DNA of 64,000 nucleotides, taken from Zychaea mexicana (Eukaryota > Mucoromycota > Mucoromycetes > Mucorales > Lichtheimiaceae). Position numbers and translations under genes: made by a program. The DNA lies in NCBI RefSeq assembly GCF_025766255.1, contig NW_026516714.1, forward strand, positions 186,001 through 250,000, written 5' to 3'. Below, piece by piece: positions 1 to 12,569 of this stretch; within the stretch, counting starts at the first letter, position 1, and every line of letters begins with the position of its first letter. The notes under the pieces were generated by a model, which worked only from the letters and a program-made list of their open reading frames with translations, was not told where the DNA came from and did no database searches.

Positions 1-3000
1 ATTGAGCTACTTGAAGTCGTGCTCTTCTGTGCTTCTGCTGCTGTTCTTGACATTGTCCTCGGAAAAGAAGATCTGCGATGATTCACTGTTATATTAAGAC
101 TATTATTGTTTGCTGCCGTCGATGTACTTGGAGAAGAAGAAGGTAGCGCTTGTGATGATGGTGATGAAGAGGCAAGATTGTTGGCATTGTTGGTATAGGC
201 AGGTGCCCACGGTGGCCGTGTGCATACTGCAGGAGCCTTGTAGATATTTTGATTTTGACTTTTCTCGAAGTGCTGACGTCCAAACAAAGAAGCATTAGCT
301 TGCACACTTTCAGAACGTGTTGCTTGCTCTGTCTCCGATTGCTTTTTGCTGCTGTTGTTGTCGTTATCGGCAACATCCTCACTCTTATCATCGCTATGAT
401 CACCATCAACGTTATTGACAGTAGCAGACTTTTGTTCCAATGCATTTTCAATATCCAGGCCAAGATGCTCACTCATAAGTCGCATCCGTAAAGATTGCGC
501 GAACGCACCCACTTTGGCCGGGGCGCCTCGCAATGTTGATGCAACTATCTCGTTGTCATGGATGCATGCAGCTATTTCGGAGTCACGGTTGCCGAGCTGC
601 GAACGTTCGTTGATGTTTGCCGATCCGATGATGACCGTGCGATCGTCGGCAATCAAAACCTGATACAAAAGTCAGTATAAGAGTTAAGCATGATGATATT
701 CCTTGACTATCCCTTTTCGTCAGCTCCCCATTACTCATTTCCCTTTTTATCCCACCCATAAAAGGTAATAAACCTAGCTTGACACGTGTCGTTATTACCT
801 TCGCGTGGACATACACCTGCTCTGTCACCAACTGACCATCGTCAAGCTCACCCCAATTGCGGAGTCCATAAAACGTAATGTATTCTTCCGGATTATCAAT
901 ACCAGCCGACCGGAGCCGGCCGAAAATAGAGTGTGGTCCACGATTAATTGACTTATATTGGCAGTGCATGATAAGTCGTACAGTCGAACCCTCTGAATCA
1001 TTGATTGCGGATTGAAATCCAGGGATAAGGGGTAATACAATGATTGCACGCCAATGAAGCCTTTCTTCTTTAGCTCTGATAATACGGTTCACCAACGCGT
1101 CGCCGATCCGATTCATAATTTTAGTCGATCCACATTGTGTTGAGGTGATAAAAAACTGATTCTCTAAATATCACGTTGAAATAATGCGTGTACATGAGTT
1201 AATTTACTAGTATCTTTAGTACTAATAAGGCGTCACTGGTGCATCTATACGCTGACGAGAATAGAAAATAGTACCAAAAACACTTTACCAATATAGACGA
1301 AATGTTCAGAGTTTTCAATCACTTCGACATAGGCGTTTTGGATGCTTTGCTCCACATGATCTCGGATGCCAAGGCTCCATTGAGAGACACTGCGCAACAG
1401 TTGGATGCAACAGACGTGGGATACTGGCAATTGACCCATTTTTTGCGCATCACGGGGACTTTCACTCGTATGATGATGACGATTGTCGCGACCACCCGTA
1501 TTGCGAGTAGTGCTAGCAGTAGAGGGATTGACGGAGAAACAAGGGGATATATCGGGCTTCGCCAAGAGAAGCGGCGTTGGACGTTTAGGAGGTGTTGCCT
1601 TGCTGCGCCGCAAAAAGTTCCATCGCTGTACAAAGTGGCGAGCGATATCGCGCGCAGGCTGGCCTGTGATCTTCAATGATACATCATGCCATGGCATCCG
1701 TGGTAATTTCGTGCGATCCATGTTATCCTCAAATGGCTTGTCCAATGTATGAAAATCAAGAATACGTGGATTGGAATAGTCTTTTCCCGGCCATATTTGC
1801 GGATGTTTGTTGTCTGGCGCCAAGCTTGGATCACCATCGTCGACCACAACGTGTTGATATGTATCCCATCGACCAAAACAGAGGTCGATTCCACCAATGA
1901 ATGCCACCAGATTGTCAACCACGCATATCTTCTCGTGGTGGGCCCAGAAGAGAACGTTATTTTTGTTGAAAATGTCGGCGGCGCGCGAAGGATGCCGCTG
2001 TACATAGATATTGTCTGGAGATAGGGATAGCAGGTACTTTTTTGAATAGTGTGAGTATAGTGGTAATGCAACCGCTACCTGACGACAAAATAATATGCAG
2101 AATCGTTATGGGGCAACAGTCAGTTGTTAAATGTGTGAATATAACATCATATACGGTTTCTATATGGGAGAAGGCCTTTGCATGTTTCAGTTTCCCCAAA
2201 ACTATGCGCAGCATGTTACCTCTTTGTATATGATAATGTAAATCTTCACTCCTTGCTGTGCTTTTCGTTGCAGGACACGATCCAGTCTCCATTCATAGTT
2301 GGCAGACGCCGGGCGTCGAAGATACTACGAGTTATCATTTTCGCAGGTGCGTTTTTAAGCCTTACAATCTTGCAACTGTCGGCTCTGTTGAGTTCACTTA
2401 CCACTTCCTGAAAGAAAGAGTATGGGAGAAGTAATTACATATTGTCAGCATAACAGTCACACGTGCAACCTATTATTAATATCTTTCTGCTGATGTACAT
2501 ACTGGAGACTACATAAGGATTGGTACAGCAGTACCGACAGACGACACAACATTATAACATTACAGTATATAATAGTACCAGCATTTATTAGTGAGTGCTC
2601 CCTTTCCCAGATGAACGAGAATACAATGGATCCTAATAAACACAAAAATCAATTCAGCTTACCAGCCACCAATCGTGAATGTAAATGGATTCTTTAGCGT
2701 TCTCGAGCGCCAAAGAAACTTCCCAAAAATAGTCCCTTCCGTCGATAAACCACGAAGCAGATGTGTGATGACGTATAGGCGCATAGCTACCGAATGGATG
2801 CTCTTGTGACCAAATCGACTGTTCGGCCATGTACTGGATAGAGTCAAGAAATTGTCGCCCTTGTTGGCTGTTTTTGGCCTTGAGATGCCACACGCAGTGA
2901 AAGTTACTGATACGTAGTGTATGACTTGGCTTCCATTTACTCGCACGTGAAAGTAATGGTAGTGTCTTGTCCTTCCTTTGTTGTTCTGCTGATAATTGTT

Positions 3001-4664
3001 TCACTTGAAAAGCACTGTCTACCATAAATACGTCTTCAATGGCCGTCTGGAAAAAAAAGAAGTTACTATTGTTTTATAAAGTACAAGTCAACAGCAATAC
3101 TCTCTGTGTATTCTACCTCATGTGGCCCACCAGCACAGACAATTAAGTAACTTTCTCGCACGATGAACCATTTCGGTGTCCGTCTACTTCCTTGGCGAGC
3201 GAGTAATCCACAGAATATACCATCCCTCTGGGTTCGCACAATTTCACGATCTGTCCGATCAACGATTGTCAAATAGCCTTCTTTTCCATGATATCCATTG
3301 GGGTCGGATACGGAAAGGTACAGACCAAGTGTGGATATTTCCAAAAACTTGCAAAGCCTGTTGATTTGTGGGGAGATCCAGAGCGCACGGGCGAGGGAAT
3401 ACAGGTACCGCTCCAACGCTCGGTATTTGAGCATAGATGGATCTTCTATCATGTCAGGCAAGTGTGCCGGATCCGATTCGTTTTCTAGGCCGAAATTAAA
3501 CTCCATGTCCAAGCTGCTCCAGCGTCGCATAGCAGCATTCGATGTCTCTACCCCACCAGAACCCTCTTCCTGCTGTTGCTGCCGTCGTCGTTCGCCTAGA
3601 TCCCCTCGTTGCCACGTTCTGTTACTATGTCTTGATCGATGGATTTGATGTAATCGTGGTAGTCTTGGTAAACCAACGTTCCGCTTTTTGAAAAGATCGT
3701 GCCCGACAAATTGATAGTGTAACCGTAAGAAATCCCAGTAGCGTCGATACACCACCCATTGAATTTTATGACCAGCGCTTAATGTAGGGTCTCCGTACTC
3801 GACAACAATTTTGAATAATTGCTCGTCCTTTTCTTTTCTGCGAAGCACCTTACGTGTGCTCCGAAGCAGGTTTCCCTTTCGTCGTGTTGGATCATTGGGC
3901 CGAGTGACGCTGATGTGGATCTGTGATACAAGAGCAGGGACCATGCGATGTCCGTGCTCGTCGTATTGGAACGCGGCAGATAAAAGTAGCGGTGGCAATA
4001 TATTCCATTCCAGTTGGCGAAGAAAGATGTGGGAGTCAATCACTGAACGCTCAGCATCCATTGCTTCTGCATCCTTTCGTACTTTTCGTCGATGGGATGC
4101 AGGTGTCAAGATCCAGTCTTTGACTCGTCGCCAGCGATGGGGACGAGCAGAGTTACTAATAAGCCGTGATTGCTGGAGCAAGTCAGGTACAGAGCTGGTG
4201 GTGCTTACGCGGCGCACTGTAGCTGTTGTAGCATTGCGTGGTTCTAATGCGCTAACACATGAAGATTCCTCTGGCACACTTGACGCATACGGAAATGTAG
4301 AGTTAGTTGTGGAAGACTGTGTTGAAATGAAGCTATCGTGGCTCCCTGGAATCACGGCGTCACCGTGCACGGTTGCGGGTCGCGATGGCACGATATTCTC
4401 TTCATCATCATCATCATGGTGGAGTTTGCGTTCCTGCTGTCGATCGTCCATCTTGCCATTGATATTCAGCGGTTGTATGTTATGACTACCAGATGCTTCA
4501 GATGCTGTAGCCCGATGCATACGGTGGTCGTTTGCTTCTGCCATAGGGGGTGGGAGTGGCCGGTTCTCCTCATCCTGGCGATTGTGTGGATTTTTGCTTC
4601 GTGACATAAGTGGTAGTGGTGGCTGGTTGTTGCTGCTATCGATACCCGGAGGATTATTCTCCAT
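1..4664 (-). CDS. PLD1: Phospholipase D with PX and PH domains (3' end off the left edge)
   Basis: Hydrolyses phosphatidylcholine to phosphatidic acid and choline at membranes (PLD1/Spo14 family). Exons read on the minus strand: 4664-3117, 3046-2663, (2407-2402?), 2324-2220, 2036-1289, 1163-799, 659-1; phases agree throughout. Start is the only in-frame ATG upstream of the domains. The N-terminal ~200 residues are low complexity, followed by a PX domain (about residues 240-420) and a PH domain (from about 470, continuing into exon 2). The first catalytic motif is HEKICVVD. The second, HAKVLIADD, is split by an intron after its Lys. The family sequence YIENQFFI also spans an intron. After the second motif the tail is polar and still open at base 1. 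The residues usually written SPEL after DWWL are not found; a possible 6-base exon lies there. Family assignment is secure; the micro-exon is not. Confidence 0.93.
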
Positions 4665-5995
4665 GGTTTCTTCCTGCTGTATTCTTTCGTTTTCTTTTTC
4701 TTGAGATCTAAAGAGTTGTGGCACAGGAAACGAGAAAAAAGAATGATCGCTAAACTACAAGGAAATGCTGTATCATAGTAAGTGGTAAAAAAAAGTGGCA
4801 TAAACATTCCAGGCACATTTCATAGCAGACTGGAATAGAATTTTATGCACTACGCACTTGTACACATTCTGGACAGACATACCGATTTGACGGGTTGTAC
4901 AGATCACTTGTCTTGTAGTACGATCATGACAGTGTTTTGAAAGAAACACCTTTACAGCGGGAGGCGTTACACGAGAAAAAACAGAATACCGGAAGCCCGG
5001 AACACATATACCGGACTTGAAGATTTAAAATAGTTTAATTTAATGAAGAAGCTCTGACAATCTATGTTATTGACTTGTTGTTCTCATTGGCTCTCGGTTC
5101 AGGACCTAAGTTGTGACCAAGGAAGATGTTTGTTGAAGCCTCGCTTCTAGATCATAAAGTGTGCCGCAATTTTGTCGTCACTGAGAAACTATGGTAGACG
5201 AGATTATATATACAGCGCGGCAGGGTAGAGAAAAGCTATGAAAAGTATTAAAACGACCTGTTTTTCAGGACGAGAAACAATAATGGTCTTCTTTACATCC
5301 TTCTCTTATTATACAGCCTACCTCTTCCTGAATCGCTATCCGTCCTTCTTACTTTGTCTCATGAACTACAGCTGTTGACGGTAACTAAAATGGCTTCTCG
5401 TTCAAAAAGCTAAGCCATACATACACAGCAAGTTTTGTTTATCGTAGTTGCTGTGGGTACTAATAGTTTCAAATTACACCTGTTAAGAAGTATAGCTCAC
5501 TAACACCAGCATCATACCCTCGTTTCCGTGAACGACAAAGGCTGATGGCAGCCTAGGTGACAAAAGAACTCATTTAAAAGACAAGTCTCCACAAGTTATT
5601 TCGTGTTATATTTTCTTGCGGATACTGACAAGGACAAGCTACACTTGATCAATATAATTGATTAGACATTATGTTTGACAAATAGTGTATGGATTAGCTA
5701 AAGTTCGGAAGACGCAAGTATCATTTCGTGTGTGTGTGTGTGTGTGGAGTGGGAAAGATATGATACGCTGGCGGCAATTCATTTATCCCGCTACAGTCAC
5801 CTTCGCCGGTGCCTTTCAGGTCCATCGCCAAAAAGATTTTTTTTTCTGTGGCTCGCTTTCCTTGTCGAACGTCTTGGTTTGGAGGGAGGACATTTGACGC
5901 AACGCGCATACACGACTTGTTTCCACTTGTAAAAAGTTCATCATTCTATAACCCCTTTGCATAAATCTTGAATACTTTTTTAAAAGAAAAACGTC
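4665..5995. other. Intergenic, divergent promoter region
   Basis: Lies between the phospholipase D and importin genes, which point away from each other, so both promoters should be here. I see no convincing coding segment. A short (TG)n run sits at about 5729-5747, and a poly-T tract at about 5838. Confidence 0.6.
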
Positions 5996-8900
5996 ATGGA
6001 TCAAAACGCTGTCTATCAACTGTTCGTGTCTACGTACCATCCCGATCCGAACGTGCATAAACAGGCCGAACTGAGCATTCGAAACGTAAGCAGTCAAGCG
6101 CTCGATTTTTTTCTTTTCCTGAACTTTTTCTTTTTGGAAACGTGTATTTGATACAAAAGTAAAGTTCCGTATTGACGACCCAGATTCTCTTCTTATCCTG
6201 ATAGATCGAAACTCATAATGGCTTTCTTCCCATTGTTCTTCAAATCCTCGCTTCCGAGGAATTGGAGCTCGGCGCTCGTCAAGCAGGTACGTGTGGGAAA
6301 GGGGGGAAAATTCGTGCTTATACTGTTAACACGCTTGTCAGTGAAGTTATTTACGATATACTATGACTACTATAGCTGCTATCTATTTCAAAAACCGTAT
6401 GAACAAGGCTTGGGATCGATCGAACGAGGTGGCAAATCCAATTAATGAAGATGACCGTAACATGGTCAAGCAGTCTATTATGCAAGCGTTACTGCGCGCA
6501 CCCAGTGCAGTACAGTAAGGATCTTACGTATTTCTATGGAAACTGATTGGAAGAACAAACCAGGGAAAAGGGTTTAACGTATACTAATGCGTGTATGGTT
6601 TTCTATCTATTGCTTTATATCAGAGTCCAGTTGTCATCTTGTCTGAACACTATCCTAAGCAACGATTTTCCCGATCAATGGCCCAATTTTGTTAATGACG
6701 TACAGTCCTTTTTGGCATCCACTGATGTCAAGATGGTCTACGTTGCTCTTCTTGCCCTCCGTGAGGTTGTCAAAGTGTACCAGTAAGTGTTTTGTTTTTT
6801 GGAGGAAAAGAATCGATGATTGTTTGAGTGTAAAATGGGAGGGAAAACCTTATTTGTTTTTTCTTTTTCAAGGTGGCGCTCGATGGAACGACGGGAACCT
6901 TTGCAGCAAATCATCAAGCATACCTTCCCTGCCATCCTCACAATTTCCCAGAACCTCGTTCAGCAGGAAAGCCTCGAAGCTGCTGAAATGCTCAAGCTTG
7001 CACTCAAGATCTATCATGCCGGTATTCAGGTACGCAGCTCGTATTGAAAGAAAAAAGGGTGAAGAAGGATGTGGGAGGAGGAGGAGGGAGATTGTGGACA
7101 GGTGAATGAGTGACACGCATATATATTTTCTATAATGCAGGTAGACTTGCCAAAATGCCTGCAGGATACACAGTCCCTTGTAGGATGGGGTACGATGTTC
7201 TTGCAGCTTATCGACAAGAAAATTCCCATGGAAGCGCTGCCCTCTGACCCCGAGGAACGCGAGAAATATCCTTGGTGGAAGACAAAGAAGTGGGCTTACC
7301 ATTGTTTAAATCGACTGTTCAGCAAATATGGCAACCCAGCATTGCTCCCCAGCAGCACGACCAAGTACAATTCATTTGCAAAGGGGTTCATTACCAACTT
7401 TGCGCCCAACATTCTGCAGACTTATTTGAGCCAGATCGAGGGCTGGATCAAGAAGGAGAACTGGATGTCTGCCAAGTGTCTCGCCTTGAGCGCTGCATTT
7501 TTCGGAGACAGGTAAGAAAAAGATGGACTATGACACGTTGTTGATTGTTATGATGACAAACAAGGTATGCATCCATGCTGACTTCATACCGTTTGCTACT
7601 TAGCATCAAGCACAAGATCACCTGGCAAATCTTGAAGCCGCACACCGAGACGCTCGTTGCACATTTCATTTTCCCTCAACTGTGCTTTGCAGCTGAAGAC
7701 GAGGAACTGTGGGAGGATGATCCCGTTGAATACGTCCACAAGAAGATCGATCCACTTATGGACTTCCACTCTCCCCAGACCAACGCAATCAATTTGCTTA
7801 TCGACCTTGCCCGCGACCGCAAGAAACACACATTCATGGGTATCCTCAACTTTATCAACAATGTGCTCAACAAGTACTTGGAAACTCCCGATGAACAAAA
7901 GAACGGACGCGAAAAGGACGGTGCTCTCTGCATGATCGGATGCTTGGCCCATCAAGTGCTGCGTCAAAAATCGCCTGTTGCAAACATGATGGAACCCTTT
8001 TTTGTTACGCACGTATTCCCTGAATTCAAGAGTCGTTTCCCATATCTCCGAGCACGCGCATGCGATATGACCCGCCATTTCAGCGACTTGGATTTCACCA
8101 ACGAGCAAAACTTGGCCACCTTGTACCAGAACGTACTTGACGCTTTGCGCGACTCTGAATTGCCCGTCAAGGTCCAAGCTGCCTTGGCTTTGCAACCCAT
8201 GATTCGTCACGAGAGCGTCCGCAACGCGATGGCACCAAGCTTGCCTTTCATCATGCACGAGCTTCTGGATCTGACGAACCAGATCGACATTGACACACTT
8301 GCCAACGTCATGGAGGAATTCGTTGAAGTGTTTGCTGAGCAACTTACTCCCTTTGCTGTGCAACTCTGCACGCAGTTGCGAGATACCTTCTTGCGTATCA
8401 TGGAGGAATTGGCCCAGGCCAATCAACAGGCTACCGGTGAAGACGGCTCTTTCAACGGCGATGTGGATGAGATGAGCGACAAGACCATGGCAGCCATGGG
8501 TGTTCTCAAAACCATTGGAACCTTGATCTTGAGTCTCGAAAGCACGCCTGATATCCTTCAGCAATTGGAAGAGGCATTGCTTCCTGTCATTACATACACG
8601 CTCGAAAACAACGTCCTCGACTTGTACGATGAAATCTTTGAGATTATCGACTCGTGCACGTTCTCGGCCAAGCGTGTGACGCCAACCATGTGGGGTGTCT
8701 TTGAGCTCATCTACAAGGCGTTCAAGGATTCGGGCATCGACTACATGGACGAAATGCTTCCACCTCTGGACAACTACATCTCGTACGGCCGTGATGTCTT
8801 TGTCAGCAACGAAAACATCCAGCGCATGACGTTCGATATCATTGATACTGTGATGAAGAGCGATCGCTTGGGCGAGCACGATCGTGTGTGTGCATGCAAG

Positions 8901-9902
8901 CTGATGGAATCCGTCCTTCTCAACTGCCGCGGTCAGGTCGATGGATACATTGCACCTTTCCTCAACTTGGCGTTCCAATACATCTTCACCAACTCGATGA
9001 AGACGAACGAGTTCCGTGTCCACTGCTTGGAAGTCGTCATCAACTGCCTTTACTACAACCCTGGATTGACCCTCCGTATGCTTGAGGAGAACCAGTGGAC
9101 CCAAGGTTTCTTCACCATGTGGTTCAACAACTTGGAGAAGTTCTCGCGTGTACACGATAAGAAGCTCGTTATCGTTGCTTTGTGCTCTTTGTTAGAGCTG
9201 CCCGCTGACCATATTCCAGCTTCGTTGCAAGCCGGCTGGTCTCAAGTCTTGGCTGGAGTTCTCAATGTCTTCAAAACTCTGCCCAAGGCTATGGAGAGTA
9301 AGTAAACTCAGGATTACATTACAATAATCTAAAATGACAAACACTCACAAGGTTTATATATCACCAACAATTTAGACCGTGAACAAATGGAGAAGCTTTA
9401 CGGTGACGGTTTCGATGACGATGAGTTCGACGGCGAAAGCGGTATTGATGGCGGTAGCGTTGACGATGAGGAAGACGATAACGGTGATGAAGATGTTGTA
9501 GATGAAGATAATGAATACCTTGAATACCTTGCTCAGCAAGCCGCAAATCACTCGAGCGAATCTGAATTCGACGACTTTGACGAAGAAATCGAAGAAGAGC
9601 TCTTGTTTGAGTCGCCTTTGGACGAGATTGATCCCTACGTTCGGTTCGGTGATGTATTCAAAAGTATGTGTTGTGTTCCTTTTGGGCTTGGGTCATCGTT
9701 CGTTCAAGAAGAATCAAACTTTTTAACTAACTACTCTGTTATTCTATGCTTAACTTTGACAGGCTTGCAACAAGGCAACCCTGCATCATACTCGTTGCTC
9801 ACAAAAGATCTTGACACTGAACAGCAAAACTTTATCATGTCGATCATCTCGACAGCCGAACAGCATGTGCAGCAACTGCAACAACAGCAACCTATCGCCT
9901 AA
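5996..9902 (+). CDS. Importin-7/8-type karyopherin (Nmd5/Sxm1 family)
   Basis: Nuclear transport receptor of the importin-beta superfamily; family members carry ribosomal proteins, histones and other cargo through nuclear pores under RanGTP control. Nine exons: 5996-6085, 6205-6286, 6376-6514, 6624-6782, 6873-7029, 7141-7511, 7604-9297, 9376-9663, 9763-9902. All phases join, giving 1039 residues, very close to the usual length of about 1040. The N-terminal region (residues ~20-105, with NRMNKAWD and the PDQWP motif) is the importin-beta N domain; helical repeats follow. Exon 8 encodes a strongly acidic Asp/Glu stretch (residues ~925-990), as in importin 7/8. The C-terminus is Gln-rich. Start is the first ATG and opens with the expected MDQNAVYQLF-type sequence. 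The long antisense frame under exon 7 is a codon-bias shadow. Confidence 0.95.
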
Positions 9903-11686
9903 TAATATTCGTTCCATCATAGTATCAAGAAAAGTCTTTTCCCTCTGCCATCAACCCTCCCCACAAAAACTTTGTCATGAATCATCTTCTTTTCTTCTTC
10001 CCTGTAATATCCTTTTAGTTTTCTTCTTAGCTAGCACATTTCTTATCAAAAATACTTTATATCTTTACGCCCTTTGCCCACACCATGCAACCTTTAAATA
10101 TCTTTCCAAAGTTCTCGCACTTTTCACTTACTCATTCCAATCCCCTTTTGTTTGTCTCTAGAAGCGAAAAAATATATAATAGTACAAATCGTCAAATGTT
10201 TCAATAACTATAAACATATATATTCGTTTTGTAACATATGACATGTGCAACTATCCGTTAAAAGAATCGAAGGGATAACGTAGGTAATAATGCGCGACGC
10301 GGGAGGGACGAGAGAGAAAGGAGGCGGATGGATGATGTTTCCCCCCTCTCATGAACCCCTTGATGGGTTCCATGCATTCCATACTATTTGAGTGTATGGT
10401 TGGTTTTTGAAGCACGGCGTAGCCAGCCACTTTGTCGTAAAGCGAGTGGCTGTTTGAGATTGTCTTTCCCCCCTTCTCGGAGATGCTGATGATGTTTATC
10501 ATAATGTCACCCACGCATCTTCTTGAGACCTATTTGCATACCAAAATTCACGTACATAGGATGATCATCATCTCATAGCCTACCAGCTACCAGTCCCTGC
10601 TATGTGGGCATGTGCACAAAAATCCGGGTACTTAATTGAAGTTCGGCCTGCATGGGCACGGACTAGATGGATACATGTATTATGTTTATAAAAATAAGCA
10701 AGTCACTGTATAGCTTTGTCTATTTCCATATTCCCTTGGTAAAAGATCGTCAGCTCTATTATGCACGAACGGATGAACTTTGTTTTTAGTGTTATCCTGT
10801 CATAAGATCATCAATTTTTACCAACCTACAGTTGTAGACCATATATACAATCCCCGTCTTTTAAATTTGCCCTTACTGAAACACCTAGCGTTTTGTATGG
10901 CATGTAGATCATACATTGATGCAGCAAACGAGAGGGAAAACATACCATGTTTTTTACAATTGTGTATTCATATAACATTCATCTCATCGTTTTGCCACCC
11001 CTATTGTAAAAAGTTTTATTATCGCCCGAGCAACTGGAAAATTTACGTTACTGTATGCTCCTTTTTTCCCTCTTTCGATGCGGTGCTATTCCTGATGTAC
11101 TTATGCTAAATGCTCCTAAAAGTCATCAAAGTACAGTAGAAAGAAAACTCTATACCTTCTTTTGCCCTGCTCTCCTTTTTTTTTTAGCTGCGTTGACCTT
11201 GGCCAGGCGATATATACAACAACATCATCAGCAACGAATAGAAAGACGGGGGTGATAGAAGATGCATCAGGCGCCCTTCCAAAATGATAAATGAACGGTT
11301 CTTTCTGATATCTCTCTTATACCACCCCCTTGTATACAAGTTAGGGATGGCTAGAGTGGGAGAAAGAACATTGTTGTAGGAGTATGTTATCCAGTTTACC
11401 TGCTTAGTTTTCTCAAACTAGTCAGTAATTGTTGACATCGTCGTCGGTTTTCCTCTCCTCTTCTCCTATATGCACACTTACATACTACGTAACAAAGAAA
11501 AAGTGTGGACTATCATAGCCAGAAAGATAGGGTTTGGATGAGGAGAAGAGCCCCGGGGTAATGAGTCCTTAGCAGAATGCAAGGAAAAATATAAATATTC
11601 TGGTATATGAGATGTCATTTTTATTACCTTTCTATCGTCTAGTACATATCGTGCTTTAATACCTGCATTTAACACACACAAAAACC
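9903..11686. other. Intergenic, no gene seen
   Basis: About 1.8 kb that includes the importin 3' region (pyrimidine-rich and AT-rich) and the promoter of the small secreted protein. An AT-rich box (ATATAAATAT) lies about 95 bases before that gene's ATG. The short open frames here have no family resemblance. Confidence 0.5.
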
Positions 11687-11965
11687 ATGGTCAAGCTTTC
11701 AATTTTCGCCGTTCTTGCTACCTACACAGCCTTTGTCGTCGCCAGCGACGACTCGCAGTCTAACTCTGTCTGCAAGTGCGTTGACCCAACGTCTGGTGAT
11801 CTTCTCGACGCAGTCCACAAACAATGCTGCGCTGGCACTGACGTCGCTCCAGATGATAACGAGTGCGTATACACACCAGCAACTCTTTGGTTTAGCGGAC
11901 AAACATATAAAGCCTGTTGCGTAGCTTTAGGCGGAGAAACGGACTGCCACGATAACGATAAATAG
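11687..11965 (+). CDS. Small secreted cysteine-rich protein
   Basis: A 92-residue intronless protein. Residues 1-20 are a clear signal peptide (MVKLSIFAVLATYTAFVVAS) with probable cleavage after Ala19/Ser20. The mature part is acidic and contains eight cysteines, at 29, 31, 47, 48, 60, 77, 78 and 87, giving the order C-x-C...CC...C...CC...C. Eight cysteines with two CC pairs recall hydrophobins, but hydrophobins have C-CC-C-C-CC-C, so the order differs. The ATG has a good context (AAAACCATGG). AT-rich boxes precede it and an AATAAA lies at 12116-12121 downstream. The function is unknown; a wall-associated or effector-like secreted protein with four disulphides is an inference. Confidence 0.8.
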   Translation: MVKLSIFAVLATYTAFVVASDDSQSNSVCKCVDPTSGDLLDAVHKQCCAGTDVAPDDNECVYTPATLWFSGQTYKACCVALGGETDCHDNDK

Positions 11966-12569
11966 GTAGAGTATAAGAAGTGTAGGGCATTCATCATCGA
12001 TTAGAGCCACTTGTACTAACTGACCAAATCGTTGTCTCCTCTGCTTGTGTACCCTATGTTGTTGATCGCTTAGGAACTTGATATATACCGTGTTTAAAAT
12101 GACTATCTCTCTGTGAATAAAAGTCGAATTAATTTTATTTTATATGTGCACTGCTCACTTATCAATAATGACGGTCCAGATACAAAATTGGGAGGGATGT
12201 ATGATAATGGGAGTCCAAAATCTGCTATGTTGCAATGAATCACGTTGTCATTATAGCATCATTAGGCTGGGTGATACGCTCTGGTATGCGGAACGCAGCT
12301 CCCGAGCTATGGTGACACTATGACCACAAAGGGAACCATTTTTGTTTGTTTTGGTGTGTTAGACAGGATAAATAAAGTATCCAAAGTGGAGAAGAGTACA
12401 TGTATTCTGGTTTGATAGTTTCAAGTCACGCCAAGTATTGATTCAAAGGGCAAACCCATTTGCTTTATTCTTTTCTTTTTACCCGCTTCCAAACAGTCTT
12501 TGTTTGCCCCCCCCCTTCTTTTTTTTTCATTTGATCCTCAAAGAGTTGAATGAGCCCTCTATACAAACA
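11966..12569. other. Intergenic, no gene seen
   Basis: Contains the likely polyadenylation signal AATAAA at 12116-12121 for the upstream gene, and pyrimidine runs at 12470-12535 that probably form the leader of the F-box gene. No coding segment recognised. Confidence 0.5.

Noticed and set aside
7596..9155. 519-codon open frame antisense to the importin gene
   Set aside because: It lies wholly opposite a well-supported exon, has a composition typical of a codon-bias shadow, and shows no family motif.
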